Positions 12,255 to 27,215 of a stretch of 64,000 nt of DNA are shown here, piece by piece. The position numbers and the translations under genes are program-made. Below the pieces are notes generated by a model. That model had not been told where the DNA came from. It ran no database searches and saw nothing but the letters and a program-made list of their open reading frames with translations. Position 1 is the stretch's first letter. The number at the start of each line of letters is the position of its first letter. The DNA comes from Diphasiastrum complanatum (lineage: Eukaryota; Streptophyta; Lycopodiopsida; Lycopodiales; Lycopodiaceae), in the NCBI GenBank assembly GCA_029204225.1, contig CM055096.1, positions 63,641,240 through 63,705,239 of the forward strand, written 5' to 3'.

Positions 12255-15157
12255 CTTGGTGGCTTGAATCACCGGACAAGAACAGAGAGCTGCGAATTCA
12301 CGACGGTTTGTTAGCCAGAAAGTATCTCTTGGAGGGCTCAAAAATACAGCTTGGAGCTGAGTGATGTTTCGTTCTCTTTCTTTACACCACAGTGGGACTC
12401 ATTCTTGCCTCGGTGTCACACACTAGCAATACGTTTTGCCCTAAGTACGAAACCATATTAGGGTAGAAGCCATACTGGTCAATTTTAAGCAATGTAAGTA
12501 ATTTCAAGAATAATTTTAACATATGTATGAAGCTATCATTTTCCTTCCACAAGTACAAAAAGGTACGGGTCAGGTATAGTGTGAGGTGTCAAGGTAGATC
12601 CGTGCCATATTGACCCATCGAACTCTATGAAACCTTATTTGAGTCCGAACGCTACAACGCTTGGGCAATTCCATGCCATTCAAGCTTCCATGAACCGAAT
12701 CCTATTCACAAGTCTAGCATACTAACTGCTACCATATGTTGTTTACATAGCAGGTCTGCGTCTTGTGATTGCATCGTTGTACGTTTAAAACGTCAAAGAA
12801 TTTAGTTGGCATTCACTATATTGTTTAATGGGAGGTAACATACAATCCAAATCCTAAACTTTAATACATTTTGTTTGAGTCGGAAGAGCAATACCATTCT
12901 CTTATATTCGTGTACTTGCTATTGTAAGAAACCCTAAATAAACGTCTTTATGAGAATACTTTAATTTACAAAGCTGGTATACAATAGTTTTGTATAAATT
13001 CATACATGTATGCGTGGTGAAGACATATCTTGAGAAGTACCCATTCTCCAACAAGTAGGCAGCACACCCTCTTTATATACTAATGATTCAATACGGAAGT
13101 CATGGGTTAAAATTGCATGCTTATCGTTTGCAAACATTCTTTTAGCATGAAGTAAACTGAACCCTAATTCCATAGTATGATGGCAATCCTACGCAAGCAA
13201 CCTACTCTTGACAAGTACCATGTATTTAAGCATAACATCGGCTAGTTCATAAAACGAGTATTTCACTATCCCATAAACCATCTAAGAAATGCTTTTCAGC
13301 AAACCCTAATCGTTTGTTTACATAAAGATCAACTTCTTTTCAAGAACAGCTTTGCTTCAAGTAAACTTCTTGAGAAAATCTATGTACATTCCTCACGGAT
13401 TCATCCATTATACCACAAAAAACGTCAATTAGAAAGGCGGCCCACTACTCTTTTGGTAGTGCGCCATCATACTAAAGCATATAAGCATTATTAGCCTAAA
13501 AAATCTTTGTAGTATGGCGATTTCCCTCAAGGACCAACAACGATTGACTACATTCCATAAAAATGTCGTTTGAAGCATGGAAAATACCTTGAACTTGGGC
13601 ACATACCCCATGCTGAGGTAGCGCACTACAGCAAGTAAAAAAATTTCTTCGAAGAAGCCTTGAATGGCTGTCTACGGTGTGACATACAAGAACAAAAAAC
13701 AGTAGCTTGTTGTCTAGCAATCATAAAAGTACTTGCTATAGCACCAAGAACCTTTGCAACTGTGTTACTCTTCCACAAGCATTAGTACGGTCACAATTAG
13801 CCAAACCCTAGCCGTATCTAGTCGCTAGAGAGAGAGAGAGAGAGAGAGAGAATGAAGAAGTAGAAAGTAAGGGTGAAACTATGTTGTTCCTCTCTTTTTC
13901 TTATAGTTTATTGAGGTCATCTTGGTGCGCCAAACCAGTTGTAATGCACACTGTTAAATCTTAGACCTAACAGGTGTATCAATCTCCATTGTACAAAGTA
14001 GCCATCACGAACTTAGAAAAGGCTCTTCTAAATGTATAAAGTATAGGAGAACTTAAGATATATATTGGTAGGGCAAAAACCGGCATAATCTCATATGGGT
14101 CTTGCTGCTTATCATGTACAGAAGTATGATTAAGAGAAATATGCATCAAGTAGAGTCCATGAGAGAGAGAGAGAGAGAGAAATCAAGCTTTATTAGTGTC
14201 TTTTTCATGCCAAAAGGCATATAAGACAGATAAAAGTACATGTCAAGTATTTGGTAACTGTGGAGACGTCTCCAAAGACTATGCATAAGAAAGAGCAATG
14301 TAAGTAAATATTACAAATTGAAGCCAATAAGTAGGAGCATAGGAAAAGCTGATGTAGAGCATATCATGCACTAATGCTGAAAAAGGATGTGATACAAGCT
14401 GCAACATGAGATAGTACTGGTCGTCGTTGACGTCGTCTAGGAGGGCGGAAGATATGTGCACTCGTGATAGGACGGGTAGTGCGAGCTGCAACATGAATAT
14501 GAGTGGTGCACTCTCTGATATCTGTGAGGGAGTGCATCGTCGTCATCGTCTGACTCTGTATCTCACATAGTTCCTCTTGACAAAGCAAGACTAAATCCTT
14601 TGAAACCTTTATTCACAATCCAACTAGGTAAAGTAAAAGTTTAAGACATTCAGCTGGTACCTGTCTCCATCCCACCACATAAAACCACGAAAGTTAGCAT
14701 AGTGAGGAAGACAGGTGTCAAATCTGAGTGTTAGTTGTTATCCATGTCAAAAATAAGTATCACAACTTAACGACATAAATAGCATTTGTGAAAATTAGTC
14801 CAATCATCCCATTCAAGAATAAGTATTGGCGATAGGCTAACCCTGATATTATCGTATCAGGGAAGATGCCATACTGATCAGTTTCCTGAGTATACTCCAA
14901 AACATAATCGAACAATGCTAAATATGCTAAGTTAACCATCATTGTGATCAGTTTGAATCCAGAGAGCACGATCATATGAAAAAGTAAGTAGACTGTTGTT
15001 GTAGGAGGAAAGTTGAAACTAAAAGATAGTTTGCTTGTTGGAGAAAGAGACAAAAAGCATGAGTTTGCAGCTCAATATAGACCAAACAACAAGCTCAAAG
15101 TTGTTTTTTTGACCAAAGGATGAGGATGAACTCTAAGTGGCAAACCTAGGAGGAAAT
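12255..15157. other. Long non-coding stretch, no gene seen
   Basis: After the family C leader the sequence shows no coding frame with a recognisable domain on either strand. It holds two short AG microsatellites (13827-13851 and 14161-14180). Frames of 60-97 residues here lack family resemblance, and I consider them chance. Confidence 0.4.
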
Positions 15158-15223
15158 ATTGTTTCTACTGTAGTAAGAATAAGGAACTTGATTGTTTCCA
15201 CTGTAGTAAGAATAAGGAACTTG
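15158..15223 (+). repeat. 33-bp tandem duplication
   Basis: Two head-to-tail 33-bp units (15158-15190, 15191-15223) that differ at one base (TTTCTAC versus TTTCCAC). No coding content. Confidence 0.85.
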
Positions 15224-15443
15224 ATTTAAGACAATCATAAACCTCAATCATCATCAATTTGTTTGTAAGGCTCTCTAATCACACGAGTGAACTACAAGCT
15301 CAATTCCTATGAGATTAAATTTATTTTATTATGGAAAATCTCTCTTGCGTGTTTTTCTGTCTGTTCCATGACTTTCTATTCTCAAAAATTTCTCGCGCGT
15401 TTATTTATTCCATGACTGGCGCATGATTTTGCGATCAAACCGG

Positions 15444-15561
15444 CTTCAATTTGAATCACATGTGGCTGCTTCATAGCATAGGAGGTAGTGTCAGTTTGTT
15501 GCTCTACAAACTGACACTACCTCCTATGCTATGAAGCAGCCACATGTGATTCAAATTGAAG
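15444..15561. repeat. Perfect 56-bp inverted repeat with 6-nt loop
   Basis: The left arm 15444-15499 and right arm 15506-15561 are exact reverse complements over 56 bp, separated by TGCTCT. The 12-mer GCTCTACAAACT occurs at the loop (15501-15512) and again right after the right arm (from 15561). This looks like a fold-back or template-switch event that copied the left side in reverse and then resumed. A transcript would form a perfect stem. Confidence 0.95.
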
Positions 15562-17814
<2,253 letters not shown>

Positions 17815-17965
17815 ATAGGTCTTAAGTTATTGAAACAAAAGCGCCAATCATTGGACCTACACACACACTCTCTCGCTCACGCTTGCTCCCTCGCTCGCCC
17901 ACCCGCCCGCCAACTGCGCCTTCTCTATTTCTCCCATTATGTGGTCTCATCCTCTTGCAAGCACA

Positions 17966-18084
<119 letters not shown>

Positions 18085-18110
18085 GTGGTCTCATTTTCTT
18101 TTAAGCAGCT

Positions 18111-18635
18111 ATGGCAGGAGAGAGGCCAAATTTGAGGAACATGCGGCAAGGCTTAAAACAAAACTTTAGAGAACTAGAGCACTACGATATTTTTTCGAGG
18201 CTAAGAAACACATATCTGCTATAGCTGACCACATCGAACGTTTTACAAACAATTTAGCAGAGATACATGTAGTGCTGGACAATCTAACTCGAACTAATGT
18301 CAATATAATATAGGAAAATCAAGACATTACAATACCATTGGGCAAATGACACAAAGACTGGACCAAATCACACAAAAAATGGATAGAGTAGAAAGATTCA
18401 TCTCTTTGATGGAGATCAAGTTCATCAATAGTCCTTTATATATCGCTGATCGGTTGGAATCGATTCCAAATGCTAAAGGAGAGTTTTCGCTCGACTTTCT
18501 TGCTACGAATGGTGTAGCCATGAGATTGAGTAGGAGCAGCTGGTAAATATTCTTGCCTTCTACAATCGCCTCATGATTGGAGACATAACAGAGCAATTGA
18601 AAAGGCTTGCTTATCATTTTAGATTTCAAATATGA
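18111..18635 (+). pseudogene. Small coiled-coil + SAP-like gene, copy 2
   Basis: ATG at 18111 (MAGERPNLRNMRQGL) to TGA at 18633-18635, 525 bp. The N-terminal about 20 residues, a heptad-rich middle (MTQRLDQITQKMDRVERF, 18346-18399) and the C-terminal motif (LAFYNRLMIGDITEQLKRLA followed by His and a Phe-rich end) lie in different frames, so several indels and stops break it. The C-terminal motif lines up with the FYELPLFGDRNQL region of the copy at 1.2 kb: Phe-Tyr, then Gly-Asp, then a Leu/His helix. Function unknown. A SAP-like fold would suggest DNA binding, and the coiled coil would suggest self-assembly. Both are inferences from sequence shape only. Confidence 0.55.
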
Positions 18636-18690
18636 GAGGTGATTTTCTTGTTATGTTGTAACTAAACGTCATGAGTTTTAGTCCTCATAA

Positions 18691-19110
18691 AATAAATAAG
18701 AAATAGAACAAAACAGTTGCTAGAGTCAGGTTGCTATCATTATACACACTAGACCTGAAAAAGAAAACAAATAGCAAGCAATCAATTGAAAGAGCTGAAT
18801 CTTTAAAACAAGAAATTCTAACAAACTATCCTTCAAACATCCAAACTAAAGTAATACTGGATTTCTCAGCCTTCCACAATATGAAATCCCAAATATGCAA
18901 TCAAATCTTTAAAACTAGAGGAACTCTTGCACATATAGTCAAAGAAGATGATGCTTTAGAAGTTGAATTTTTAGTACCCGCCCTATCTTTTGGAACCCGA
19001 ACCCTTTTAAGATCATGACATACAAATCAGAATGAAAAATATGCAATTTCTTCTCAAAATTAGAAGACTTGTGATATGATCAGATTGGGTTTCTCTATCT
19101 TTTTTGTTTG
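18691..19110. other. Spacer between inverted family D copies
   Basis: A plus-strand frame at 18731-19018 (95 codons) opens in this spacer. I do not recognise it, and it may be residual element sequence. Confidence 0.3.
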
Positions 19111-19167
19111 TTCTCTGAGGAGTAGAGCTCATGACGTTTAGTTACAACATAACAACAAATTTACCTC

Positions 19168-19701
19168 TCATATTCTAGATCCGAAATGATAAGCAAGCCT
19201 TCTCAATTGCTCTGTTCTATCTCCAATCACGGGGAGAATGTAAATGGCAAGCATATTTGCCACCTGCTCCTACGTCAATCTCATGGTTGCACCCTTTGTA
19301 GTAGTAAAGTTGGGTGGAAAATCTCCTTGATCATTTGGAATCGGTTCTAACCGATCGGCGATGTACAAAGGACTATTGATGGACATGATCTTAATCAAAG
19401 AGATGGATCTCTTTGTTTTGTCCATTCTGTGTGATTTGGTCTTGTCTGTGTCATTTGCCCAATGGTGTTGTAAATGTCTTGAATTTCGTGCATTATATTG
19501 ACATTAGTTCCGGTTAGATTGCCTATCAGTGCATGTATACTTGCTAGATTGTTTGTAAAACGTTAAATGCATGTATAGTAGATATGTGTTGCTTGCTTGA
19601 AGAAAAATATTGCATAGTTCTCCAGCGTTTTGTTCTAAGCCTTGCCGCATGTTTCTCAAATTTGGCCTCATGTTTCTCAAACTTAGCCTCTCTTCAGCCA
19701 T
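19168..19701 (-). pseudogene. Small coiled-coil + SAP-like gene, copy 3
   Basis: ATG at 19701 (MAEERLSLRNMRPNL) to TGA at 19168-19170, 534 bp. It aligns with copy 2 throughout, with an in-frame N-terminal duplication of the LRNMR word. Frameshifts break the middle. The C-terminal end (LAYHF) is conserved. Same caution about function as for copy 2. Confidence 0.5.
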
Positions 19702-19811
19702 AACTGCTTGCAAGAGAATGAGACCACAAATGTAAGATAGAGAGAGAGAGGGCGATGTTGGCGGGCGGGTGAGTGAGCATGTGCTTGCAAGAGGATGAGA
19801 CCATAGAATGG

Positions 19812-19930
<119 letters not shown>

Positions 19931-20160
19931 TGTGTGTGTAGGTCCGGTGATTGGCAGTTTTGTTTCAATAGCTTGAGACCCATCAAAAATGAAAAAGATA
20001 AGATTTATGATGATTTGAATGTGAGTGTTTTCCGACCATGAGCAAGAGCCCCAAAAGTTGGAGGTAAGAATGCCTTCACCGCATAGAAACATTGATTGGG
20101 AAATGAATTTTTTAAAGTTTTTGGCCCCAAGATTACGTAAAATCAAATCTTGAAATTTTT

Positions 20161-20517
20161 GTGGAAGTAATGACATTTGTTGAAGAAATCAAATTGTTTT
20201 TTGGAGATAACTTTGATATGACGGATCTAGGCTTGATGCATTATTGTTTGGGTTTGGAGTTTTGGGAACGAAAAGATGATATTATGGTAACTCAAGAGAA
20301 ATATTTAAAAGAACTATTGAAAAGGTTTGATATGCATGAGTGCAAGTCGTTGAGTCTGCCTATGGATACAAATTTGAAGCTATTTTTACATAATGACATA
20401 GATGAGGTTGATCATTACTTATATAGGCAACTGATTGGTAGCCTTATCTATCTTACTCATACATGTTTTGATATTTCAAGAGAGACTCATTGGCACACTA
20501 CAGAAAGAGTATTATAA
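20161..20517 (+). pseudogene. Ty1/copia reverse transcriptase C-terminal fragment
   Basis: Encodes the end of reverse transcriptase and the connection to RNase H: DMTDLGLMHYCLGLEF, TQEKYLKELLKRFDM and YRQLIGSLIYLTHTCFDIS. The upstream YVDD motif and downstream RNase H are missing. The apparent ATG at the left edge is not a biological start. An isolated fragment in unrelated sequence. Confidence 0.85.
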
Positions 20518-22011
20518 TTGGTAATCCAGCTTAAGGAAAAGATGATGGTGGTTGATTGACTCCCACAGTCGAGACCATAGCGGGTTAGTTGATCTGATTC
20601 CAGACTCTGGAAAAGGTTCCGATGGCACACAGTTAATAGAGCAGCTTGAATCGTGGCCATATTAGAAAACTGCACCATAAGGAAACAAAATCCAGTCAAT
20701 CTAAAAAACGAATAATATCCATATGGTAGCTCTGAATGACAACCCTCAAAAGGCTTCAAACAAATATGCCATTCTAAATAAATGTTTAGCCTAAACATAG
20801 CAACACTACATAGAAGGTATAATTTTGGGGATTGCAAGACGGAAAATCACAATGTCTTAAGCACAACAACGTAATTGAACAATAAGAATGCTGACAACAT
20901 AGTCAAAGTGGCTACCGGATTCAAAACAGGGAAATCTTGGTCAGCAAACATCACTCCCAATCTCATCACCGATGAGGCATGTGCTCAGAAATCAATTGCA
21001 AATTCTTCCAGACTTCTGGAATGACTTAAACATCATAACATGATCAGCCCCTCAACTCAAAAAGTAGAATGCACTTTTAGTGTCTATCCAATGAGACTTG
21101 ACCAGTATAAAATGTATAAGGCACTATAACTTTTCAAAATCATGCTCAAGTTACAATGCTTAGTTTAAATGTTGTTATTAAGTCTTCGGTTCAAGATTCG
21201 AGAGAAGGGGATACTCACTCAACGAACTAGTCAATCATCATATGTAGGTTGATTCGACCAACTTCGAGGTGAAGAAGGTGGTGGCCAACTCTTAATTTTA
21301 ATTATCATCTATCTACAAGGGTGGCAGCTTTGTGGTAGGAGATTCGGTGCTGCAAGGAGAAGAGATGTGCTGCATGAGGAGATTATGAAGTCTGCCTCAG
21401 ATCTCAGGTAGAGATCAATTGCTGGAGGTTGTTGAACCAAGGTAAATCGTTGTTGTCTGCAAGTTGTAGGAAGGACAAGTATTTTCTGTAGGTTATTGCT
21501 GAGATATCCAGGCAGGAAGATCGCAGAAATTGTTGCAAGTTAGGTCGCTGAAAATTACAGATAGTTGCAGGTCTATTGTTGAAAGAATCGTAATCAAAGT
21601 TTTTTTTATTATCTAAAGCGGTTCTAAATTCTAGCGGGTTGCTATTCCTGATGGATCATTGTGGGGTCTAGATTATTTCTATTCACTGGACAACTAGATT
21701 CTTACATGCAAGACAAAGCACGAGGAAGACTGTTTATACAAAAGGTTGGAAGTTACAAGAAGGTCAACTTCAGAAGGCCAAGATTGGAAAAGGTTAATTC
21801 GAAGTTGGAATCGACAAAGGTTCAAGCTTTAAGAGGGAGTTGTAAGAGAATTATAGACGGTGGGTCTATAACATCAAGAGGATGTTTCATTGTTTCACAA
21901 TGTCTTATCATGGTGGCAAATGATAAGCTCATTGTTACAAGTGAGAGGTGTGACACATAATGTGGGATATCCGGTTCAGCAAGAAAGGTTCATTTCTAAG
22001 AGGGAGTTGAT
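20518..22011. other. No gene seen; right end is element-derived
   Basis: From about 21960 the sequence is the 3' body of the family B element (ends with the purine tract AAGAGGGAGT before 22012). The 99-codon frame at 21661-21960 repeats words such as AAGAGGGAGTTGTAAG that look like remnants of LTR-element non-coding sequence. Nothing else is recognised. Confidence 0.35.
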
Positions 22012-23315
22012 TTATCAATAGGTACTTTATGCCTAGACACAACAAGCAAGTCGTCATTCTACTTTGTATCAGTTTGGGAAGCCAAAGATACCAAGGAGCA
22101 ATTTAAAAGCTTTGTATTGAGTACAAAGATCGGGGTTTCTATTTGTTTTAAGTTGTTTGGTTTCTGTCTAAGTCATAATTGTCAGTTAAGTGGTAGAAAC
22201 TTGCTTGTCTATTTGAATTATGTAACTTGAGATCTATGGTAAATCAAAGTGTATGCCTGTTGTTGGTTTTCAAGTTAAGTTCTAAACACCATCCAAGTCA
22301 TAGTTGTCTGTTCAAATGGTGGTATCAAGTGAAGATCTAGTTTGAGTTGGAGAAAAGATGTTCTTCAAGTTTTTTGAACCTATCCAAGTTATGATCTGTC
22401 ATGTGGTAGATTCAGTTGTTTCCAATCAAATTTGCAATTTCAAGTTGTTGATTAGCCTCTGAAAATCAACAGTTTAGGTTGTCGTTTAGCCTCATAAAAA
22501 CAACAAGATTCATTTATTGAATCGACAGGTTGTTGTTTAGCCTCATGAAAAACAACAAGGTTCATTTCTATGAATCGACACGTTATTAATCAGACTTAGA
22601 AAATCAATATGAAGTCTTCTTGAGTGAAGCAGGTCTACTCGAAGATGAGGATATGTCAAGTTTTATATTTTTGCAGGTTAATCATCATGGATGATTTTGG
22701 TGTAGGAATGTGTTGATATTTTTGATGTCATTTTGATGGAGATATTTTTAAGTCAGGAGGAAAATGGACATACATATACATAAGTTGGGAAGTTTGCATA
22801 TGACACAGTGTCAGGATAAATAGATATCATGTTGAGATGCTTTCTAGGTTGGAAAGTTGTTTGGAGCATGTGACTCTATGTGTGAGATTATGAGGCAGGA
22901 GATTCCATTGAACAGATAGTGTAAGTACTTTGTGTGAGAACCTATTTGAGGGGGAGTATCAGTTACTTTGTGTGAGGAAGGATTGCATATATTTTATTTT
23001 TCTATTGCGGATGCTCTATTACTTGCATATTTGGTTTAGTTCATAGACAACATTCTATTTGTATCATTGTTGGAGAGTGGCTGGATGCAAACGTGAAGTG
23101 TTATCAATAGTTTTCAAGATGCACATTTAAGAGGAGTAGCTCATCTAAGTCCATCATGGGTGGTAACTTATGAGAGTACCACGAGAGTTGAAATGGATTT
23201 AACACAAGTGGAGCCAACTACTTATGAAGTACAGGTTCTAACATGGGTGTTGATACAGGAGATTTGGTGTTGACATTCATAAATTTATTTCCTACTTATG
23301 ATTGTTATGAATTGC

Positions 23316-25186
23316 ATTTTCTTTATGGGTGTTGGTGAGATCCTTACATATTTATGATAGCTTGGAAGATGTTCAAAAAAAGAAAAAGGGACCAAGGGAG
23401 TCAATATTCAAGCAAAGTTCTAAAAGTTATGGCAAAGGTTATCATGTCTACATTATTTGATTCAAGGGGAGTCACATTGTTTGATTCAAAGGAAGTAATT
23501 AGGTGATATGTTGCACTCATGTAGGTCACACATATGCACTAAGGGACAAGAAGACAAAAGAAAGCCATTGGGAAGTCATTTAAGCAAGTTCATATGAAAA
23601 AGATTGTTAGAAATAATAAATGATAATGTTAGTTTCCCATAGGTTACTTTGACCCAAAAGGTTAAGACTTGTGTAACCATGGGGTAGGTTTATTATTTAG
23701 ACCATGTTAAGATAGTTTTAGTTAAGTTGGACCCAATTTTGGTCTAGCGGTAACTCGTGGGTCCAAGTAAAGTCTAATTATGTTAAGGGACCCTATCTTG
23801 ACTTTTGGGAGTGCCCTATAATTAGTAGTGGGTTTGGGTAGAACTTAGAGTTTGGAAGAGTCTAGGCCCTTGGAAGGTCTATTTATATGTACTAATTGTT
23901 CATTTGTAATTCATTCCCTTTCAAGCATTGCTACTACTTTCTCTCTCCTTGAGGGCGCCCAACCCACTCCCTCTTCTTCTTGTATCTGGAGATTGAATGT
24001 TAGAAGGATCTTGGCACTTTGATTTCCTACAAGGATCATCATACGAAGGGATTCTAAATCGACATACAAAGGAAGTTCTACAAACTAATGAAGACATTGA
24101 AATCAGAGTTGATCATTTTTTCTACATTAGAATTGAGGATCTTCATTACATGGGCAACATGGAGGATACACATGCATACTTGTGCTATGCATAGTTTTTG
24201 TTATTAACAATGTAAACATTAATGGGGAGTGAGTTATGTTCACATTGTTACCCCTTCTAGGGTTAATTAGAATTATTAGGCCCTGCGTGCTAATTCTAGG
24301 GCCTTCACCTATATTTAGTAAAGTCAAGTAGACTTTCGTTAGACTCAAGTTTGAAATTCTCGTGCTTGATTTGAAGCACAAGTTTTGCTAGAGATAGGTG
24401 TTGGGTGCTTTTACATTATTGGCATAAAGACTTGATGCCAAAATCTATAAGTATGTGGTGCACCCTGGTACATTGGCAATGGGACATAGTTGAAGTACAT
24501 CTCATCATTATGCTTCATCATTGTTGTTTGTGTTTCCTTTCATTGTTATGAGCAGGAAATGCTGCTTGTCGCTCGAGATAACATAAAAATGACTTAGAAT
24601 AGAGTGCAATTATATGCTAACTAAAAGTGGCAACTTCGAGTCATTGCGGGAGGAGAGTGGGTCTACCTTAAAATAACAAAAGATTCCAAGGTATTGAAGA
24701 CAAGGAAATGTCCTAAGTTGTTCCCTCGTTTATGTGGGGTTTTATGTATTGTAAAGAAACTCAATCGGAAAGCCTATCAGCTAGATCTTCAGCAAGGAAT
24801 CAAAGTCCACCAAATTTTCCATGTGAGCCATTTCAAGGAACAACTATGTATGAAGGATAGTTTGATTCAAGCGGATGAGCTAGTTCAATTGGAGGATTTG
24901 TCAGCCTTTTTACCTTCAAAACCACAGGCCATTGTTGATGTACGTCAACGGGGGCTCAAAAACTAGGAGGTGACTGAGAACTTGATTCGTAAAAAATGTA
25001 GTTCCGAAAACGAGGACACGTGGGAAAAGCCGCAAGACCTTAGTGAGAGATTCCTAGATTTCCTTCCTTAGACAAAAAGTCTTTTTAAGGGGAAGAAAAT
25101 GTTAAAGACCCAACCCCTTGGGTTCCACACCTAACTTGAAACCAGAAATTCGACTAGGCCCTTTGACTTGAACAACGATTCGTGGA
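23316..25186 (+). mobile_element. Inserted chromovirus (Ty3/gypsy) tail and LTR fragment
   Basis: Sequence absent from the family B copy at 10.4-12.0 kb. It holds the end of a chromovirus pol (24556-25071), a purine tract (AAGGGGAAGAAAA, 25087-25099) and the first about 87 bp of a 3' LTR (TGTTAAAGACCC from 25100). The front part (23.3-24.5 kb) has LTR-like non-coding sequence. Ends and target duplication are not clear. Confidence 0.55.
24556..25071 (+). pseudogene. Chromovirus integrase C-terminus with chromodomain
   Basis: Reads VARDNIKM, then GGEWVYLKI and PKLFPRLCGVLCIVKKLN, the C-terminal part of a gypsy integrase, followed by IKVHQIFHVSHFKEQL. Next is a chromodomain-like end (AIVDVRQRGLKN, then ENEDTWEKPQDLSERF) with a stop at 25069-25071. 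Chromodomains direct integration to marked chromatin. One in-frame stop after LKN and earlier stops make it dead. Confidence 0.85.
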
Positions 25187-27041
25187 TCGCATGCATGCCA
25201 CTTGTCATAATCACAGATATGCGCTTGGCATAGAGACTCCTACCTTGCAGGTATACAAGGGAAGGATATCTCAATTACCATTCATTCTATCTACCTAGGA
25301 GTGAGTGGATGGTAGTGCGCATGTGCATAGCCAGGACGATGCTAGCTAGGGGCAAGAGAAGGCCGAAGGCCGAAGTTGCTGGCCGCAGTATGGGACATGA
25401 TTAGGGATGAAGCTAGATCCCGCTTGATTGTCTAGTCACGGATACTCCAGAAATCATAGTACTGATCTTCCATTGCTTGGAACTGGTGGTCTCTGGATTT
25501 CTTGATTTTGAGCAGGAATGGGGAAAGCAGTAGGAGCAGGACCTTTCTGTGCTAAACGAATGCCAGCATGTCCGGGCAATTGTAGACTTTGATCTGAAGG
25601 GCGAGTTACCATCGCAGGGTTTACAGAGCCCCACTGCTAACTGTACAAAGAAAAATAGTTTAGGGAATGCAACACACAAATAAAGTAACTAGGCGTGATA
25701 CTTTACCTGGAGGCTTGACGGCCAACTATCAATTGCAGGGGTTGCTACAGTGGCCAACCCCTGAATTCCACTGTTTACTGTTCTGAAAGGGTCAGCAAAT
25801 CCAACAGGTGCTCCAATACCTGGCACTGCTTCTGCTTTTGGCTCTGAATTCATATCAAAGGATGCCCACCCAGCGGTACTAGATTGGGCAGGTGGCTGCA
25901 GAAGGTGACAAAAGGATCAGATTGCATAGCTGCTGCTGGTTGGACAGGTGGTTGTAGAAAGGTGACAAAATGATCAGATTGCACAGCTGCTGCTGGTTGT
26001 GGACTCAACTTGGACAGGTGGCTGCAAAAAGGTGATCCCATAGGAATCAGTAATGTCTGAGTCTACACCAAAATCTATCAGACTCCCAAAATCAGCTTGC
26101 TCCAAAGTTAAGTCACTCCTTACAGAACTAAAACTTGGGAGGTTGAGCCTGGAAGATTGTAGATGTCAAACAAACCATCCATTCGAACCGAGCATATATC
26201 CATCAACCATGCCAATCATGGTTTTCAGACTATTCTGTTCAATATAAGTTTTTCTGGAAATATTTGAATCAAGTTAGAACCTGATAATAGAGGGAAAAGT
26301 CGGGGGGGAAATAATAGTTCAAAAACGATCAGATTAAATAGAATCATGATCCGCATCATTTCAAGAAGCTTTTATTCGCAATTCTTGGGGACTATTTTTT
26401 GCAAAGACATGTGAAATACATAAATGGAAGGTCTCAGAACATGAATAGCAATAATAGCATGATATGCTGAAAGACTAAGAAGAATGGTGGTGCTCTACCG
26501 GAGGACAAAGGCCTCTTGCATTTTCAAGCCATCCGTTGGTACGTACATGCTCCTCAATGTGAAGGGCAGGGATATCATCGCCAAGTATTTCTCTTATTGA
26601 ACAGGCAGGGGGAGAGAGCTTTCATTGGTATAATCCCGATAGGTAGGAGGCCGATCATTTAATCGACGAGGATCGTGTGCCTTGTTAGCAAAGCGATCCT
26701 CAAACACCTATCCTCATCCGAATATGGGCTCGTGACAGGTCTGTTTCTATCATACTCGAACCTTCCTGGACTCTTCAATCCCTCATTTGCAAATCGATCT
26801 TCAATCTCGATCATTTCTATCATATCTGCCCCTAGGTGGCAGGAATCTCCCAGGGCTCCTTGCATCGTCATAGCCCTGCAGTCCATTTAATAACGCACTC
26901 CATCTGATCCTCGAGACAAAGGTCGATTGCTGTAGTGCCGATTCTCAAATCGATCTTCATAACTAGGGCTTTGACTCTGGACCGATAATCAGATCTTCTA
27001 GAGTTGGATGTGTTATCCCCATCCCCTTATCAGGAAGTATA

Positions 27042-27045
<4 letters not shown>

Positions 27046-27083
<38 letters not shown>
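27046..27083. repeat. CT microsatellite in AGD14-like intron
   Basis: 38-bp CT run in the intron before the SQSPSYEDR exon of the minus-strand AGD14-like locus. Confidence 0.9.
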
Positions 27084-27087
<4 letters not shown>

Positions 27088-27137
27088 TATCTAAATTTAA
27101 GGGTACCGCTGGACTGCCAGACATATTCACTTGCCCC

Positions 27138-27215
27138 AAGTCAACATTTTTTATGCCAAGTCATCTCCCACTTGGCCCAAGTCAACATTTTTTATGCCAA
27201 GTCATCTCTCACATG
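27138..27215 (+). repeat. Tandem duplication of about 41 bp
   Basis: The block AAGTCAACATTTTTTATGCC plus AAGTCATCTC occurs twice head to tail. It lies in a presumed intron. Confidence 0.8.

Larger units (their letters stand above)
22012..25444 (+). repeat. Long LTR (family B), inverted copy 2, interrupted
   Basis: 22012 to about 23315 and about 25187 to 25444 together match the LTR at 10436-11975 in reverse orientation. Start TGATTTATCAATAGG follows a purine tract. The final word AGTCACGGA ends at 25440, next to AGD14-like coding sequence. A 1.87-kb insertion with chromovirus sequence splits it. The two LTR copies share GAGGGGGAGTAT words, a CCTCATGAAAAACAACAAG region and the same ends. Confidence 0.6.

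Noticed and set aside
20161-20517. A complete small gene starting MEVMTFVEE
   Set aside because: The sequence is the C-terminal piece of a copia reverse transcriptase; the start codon is incidental.
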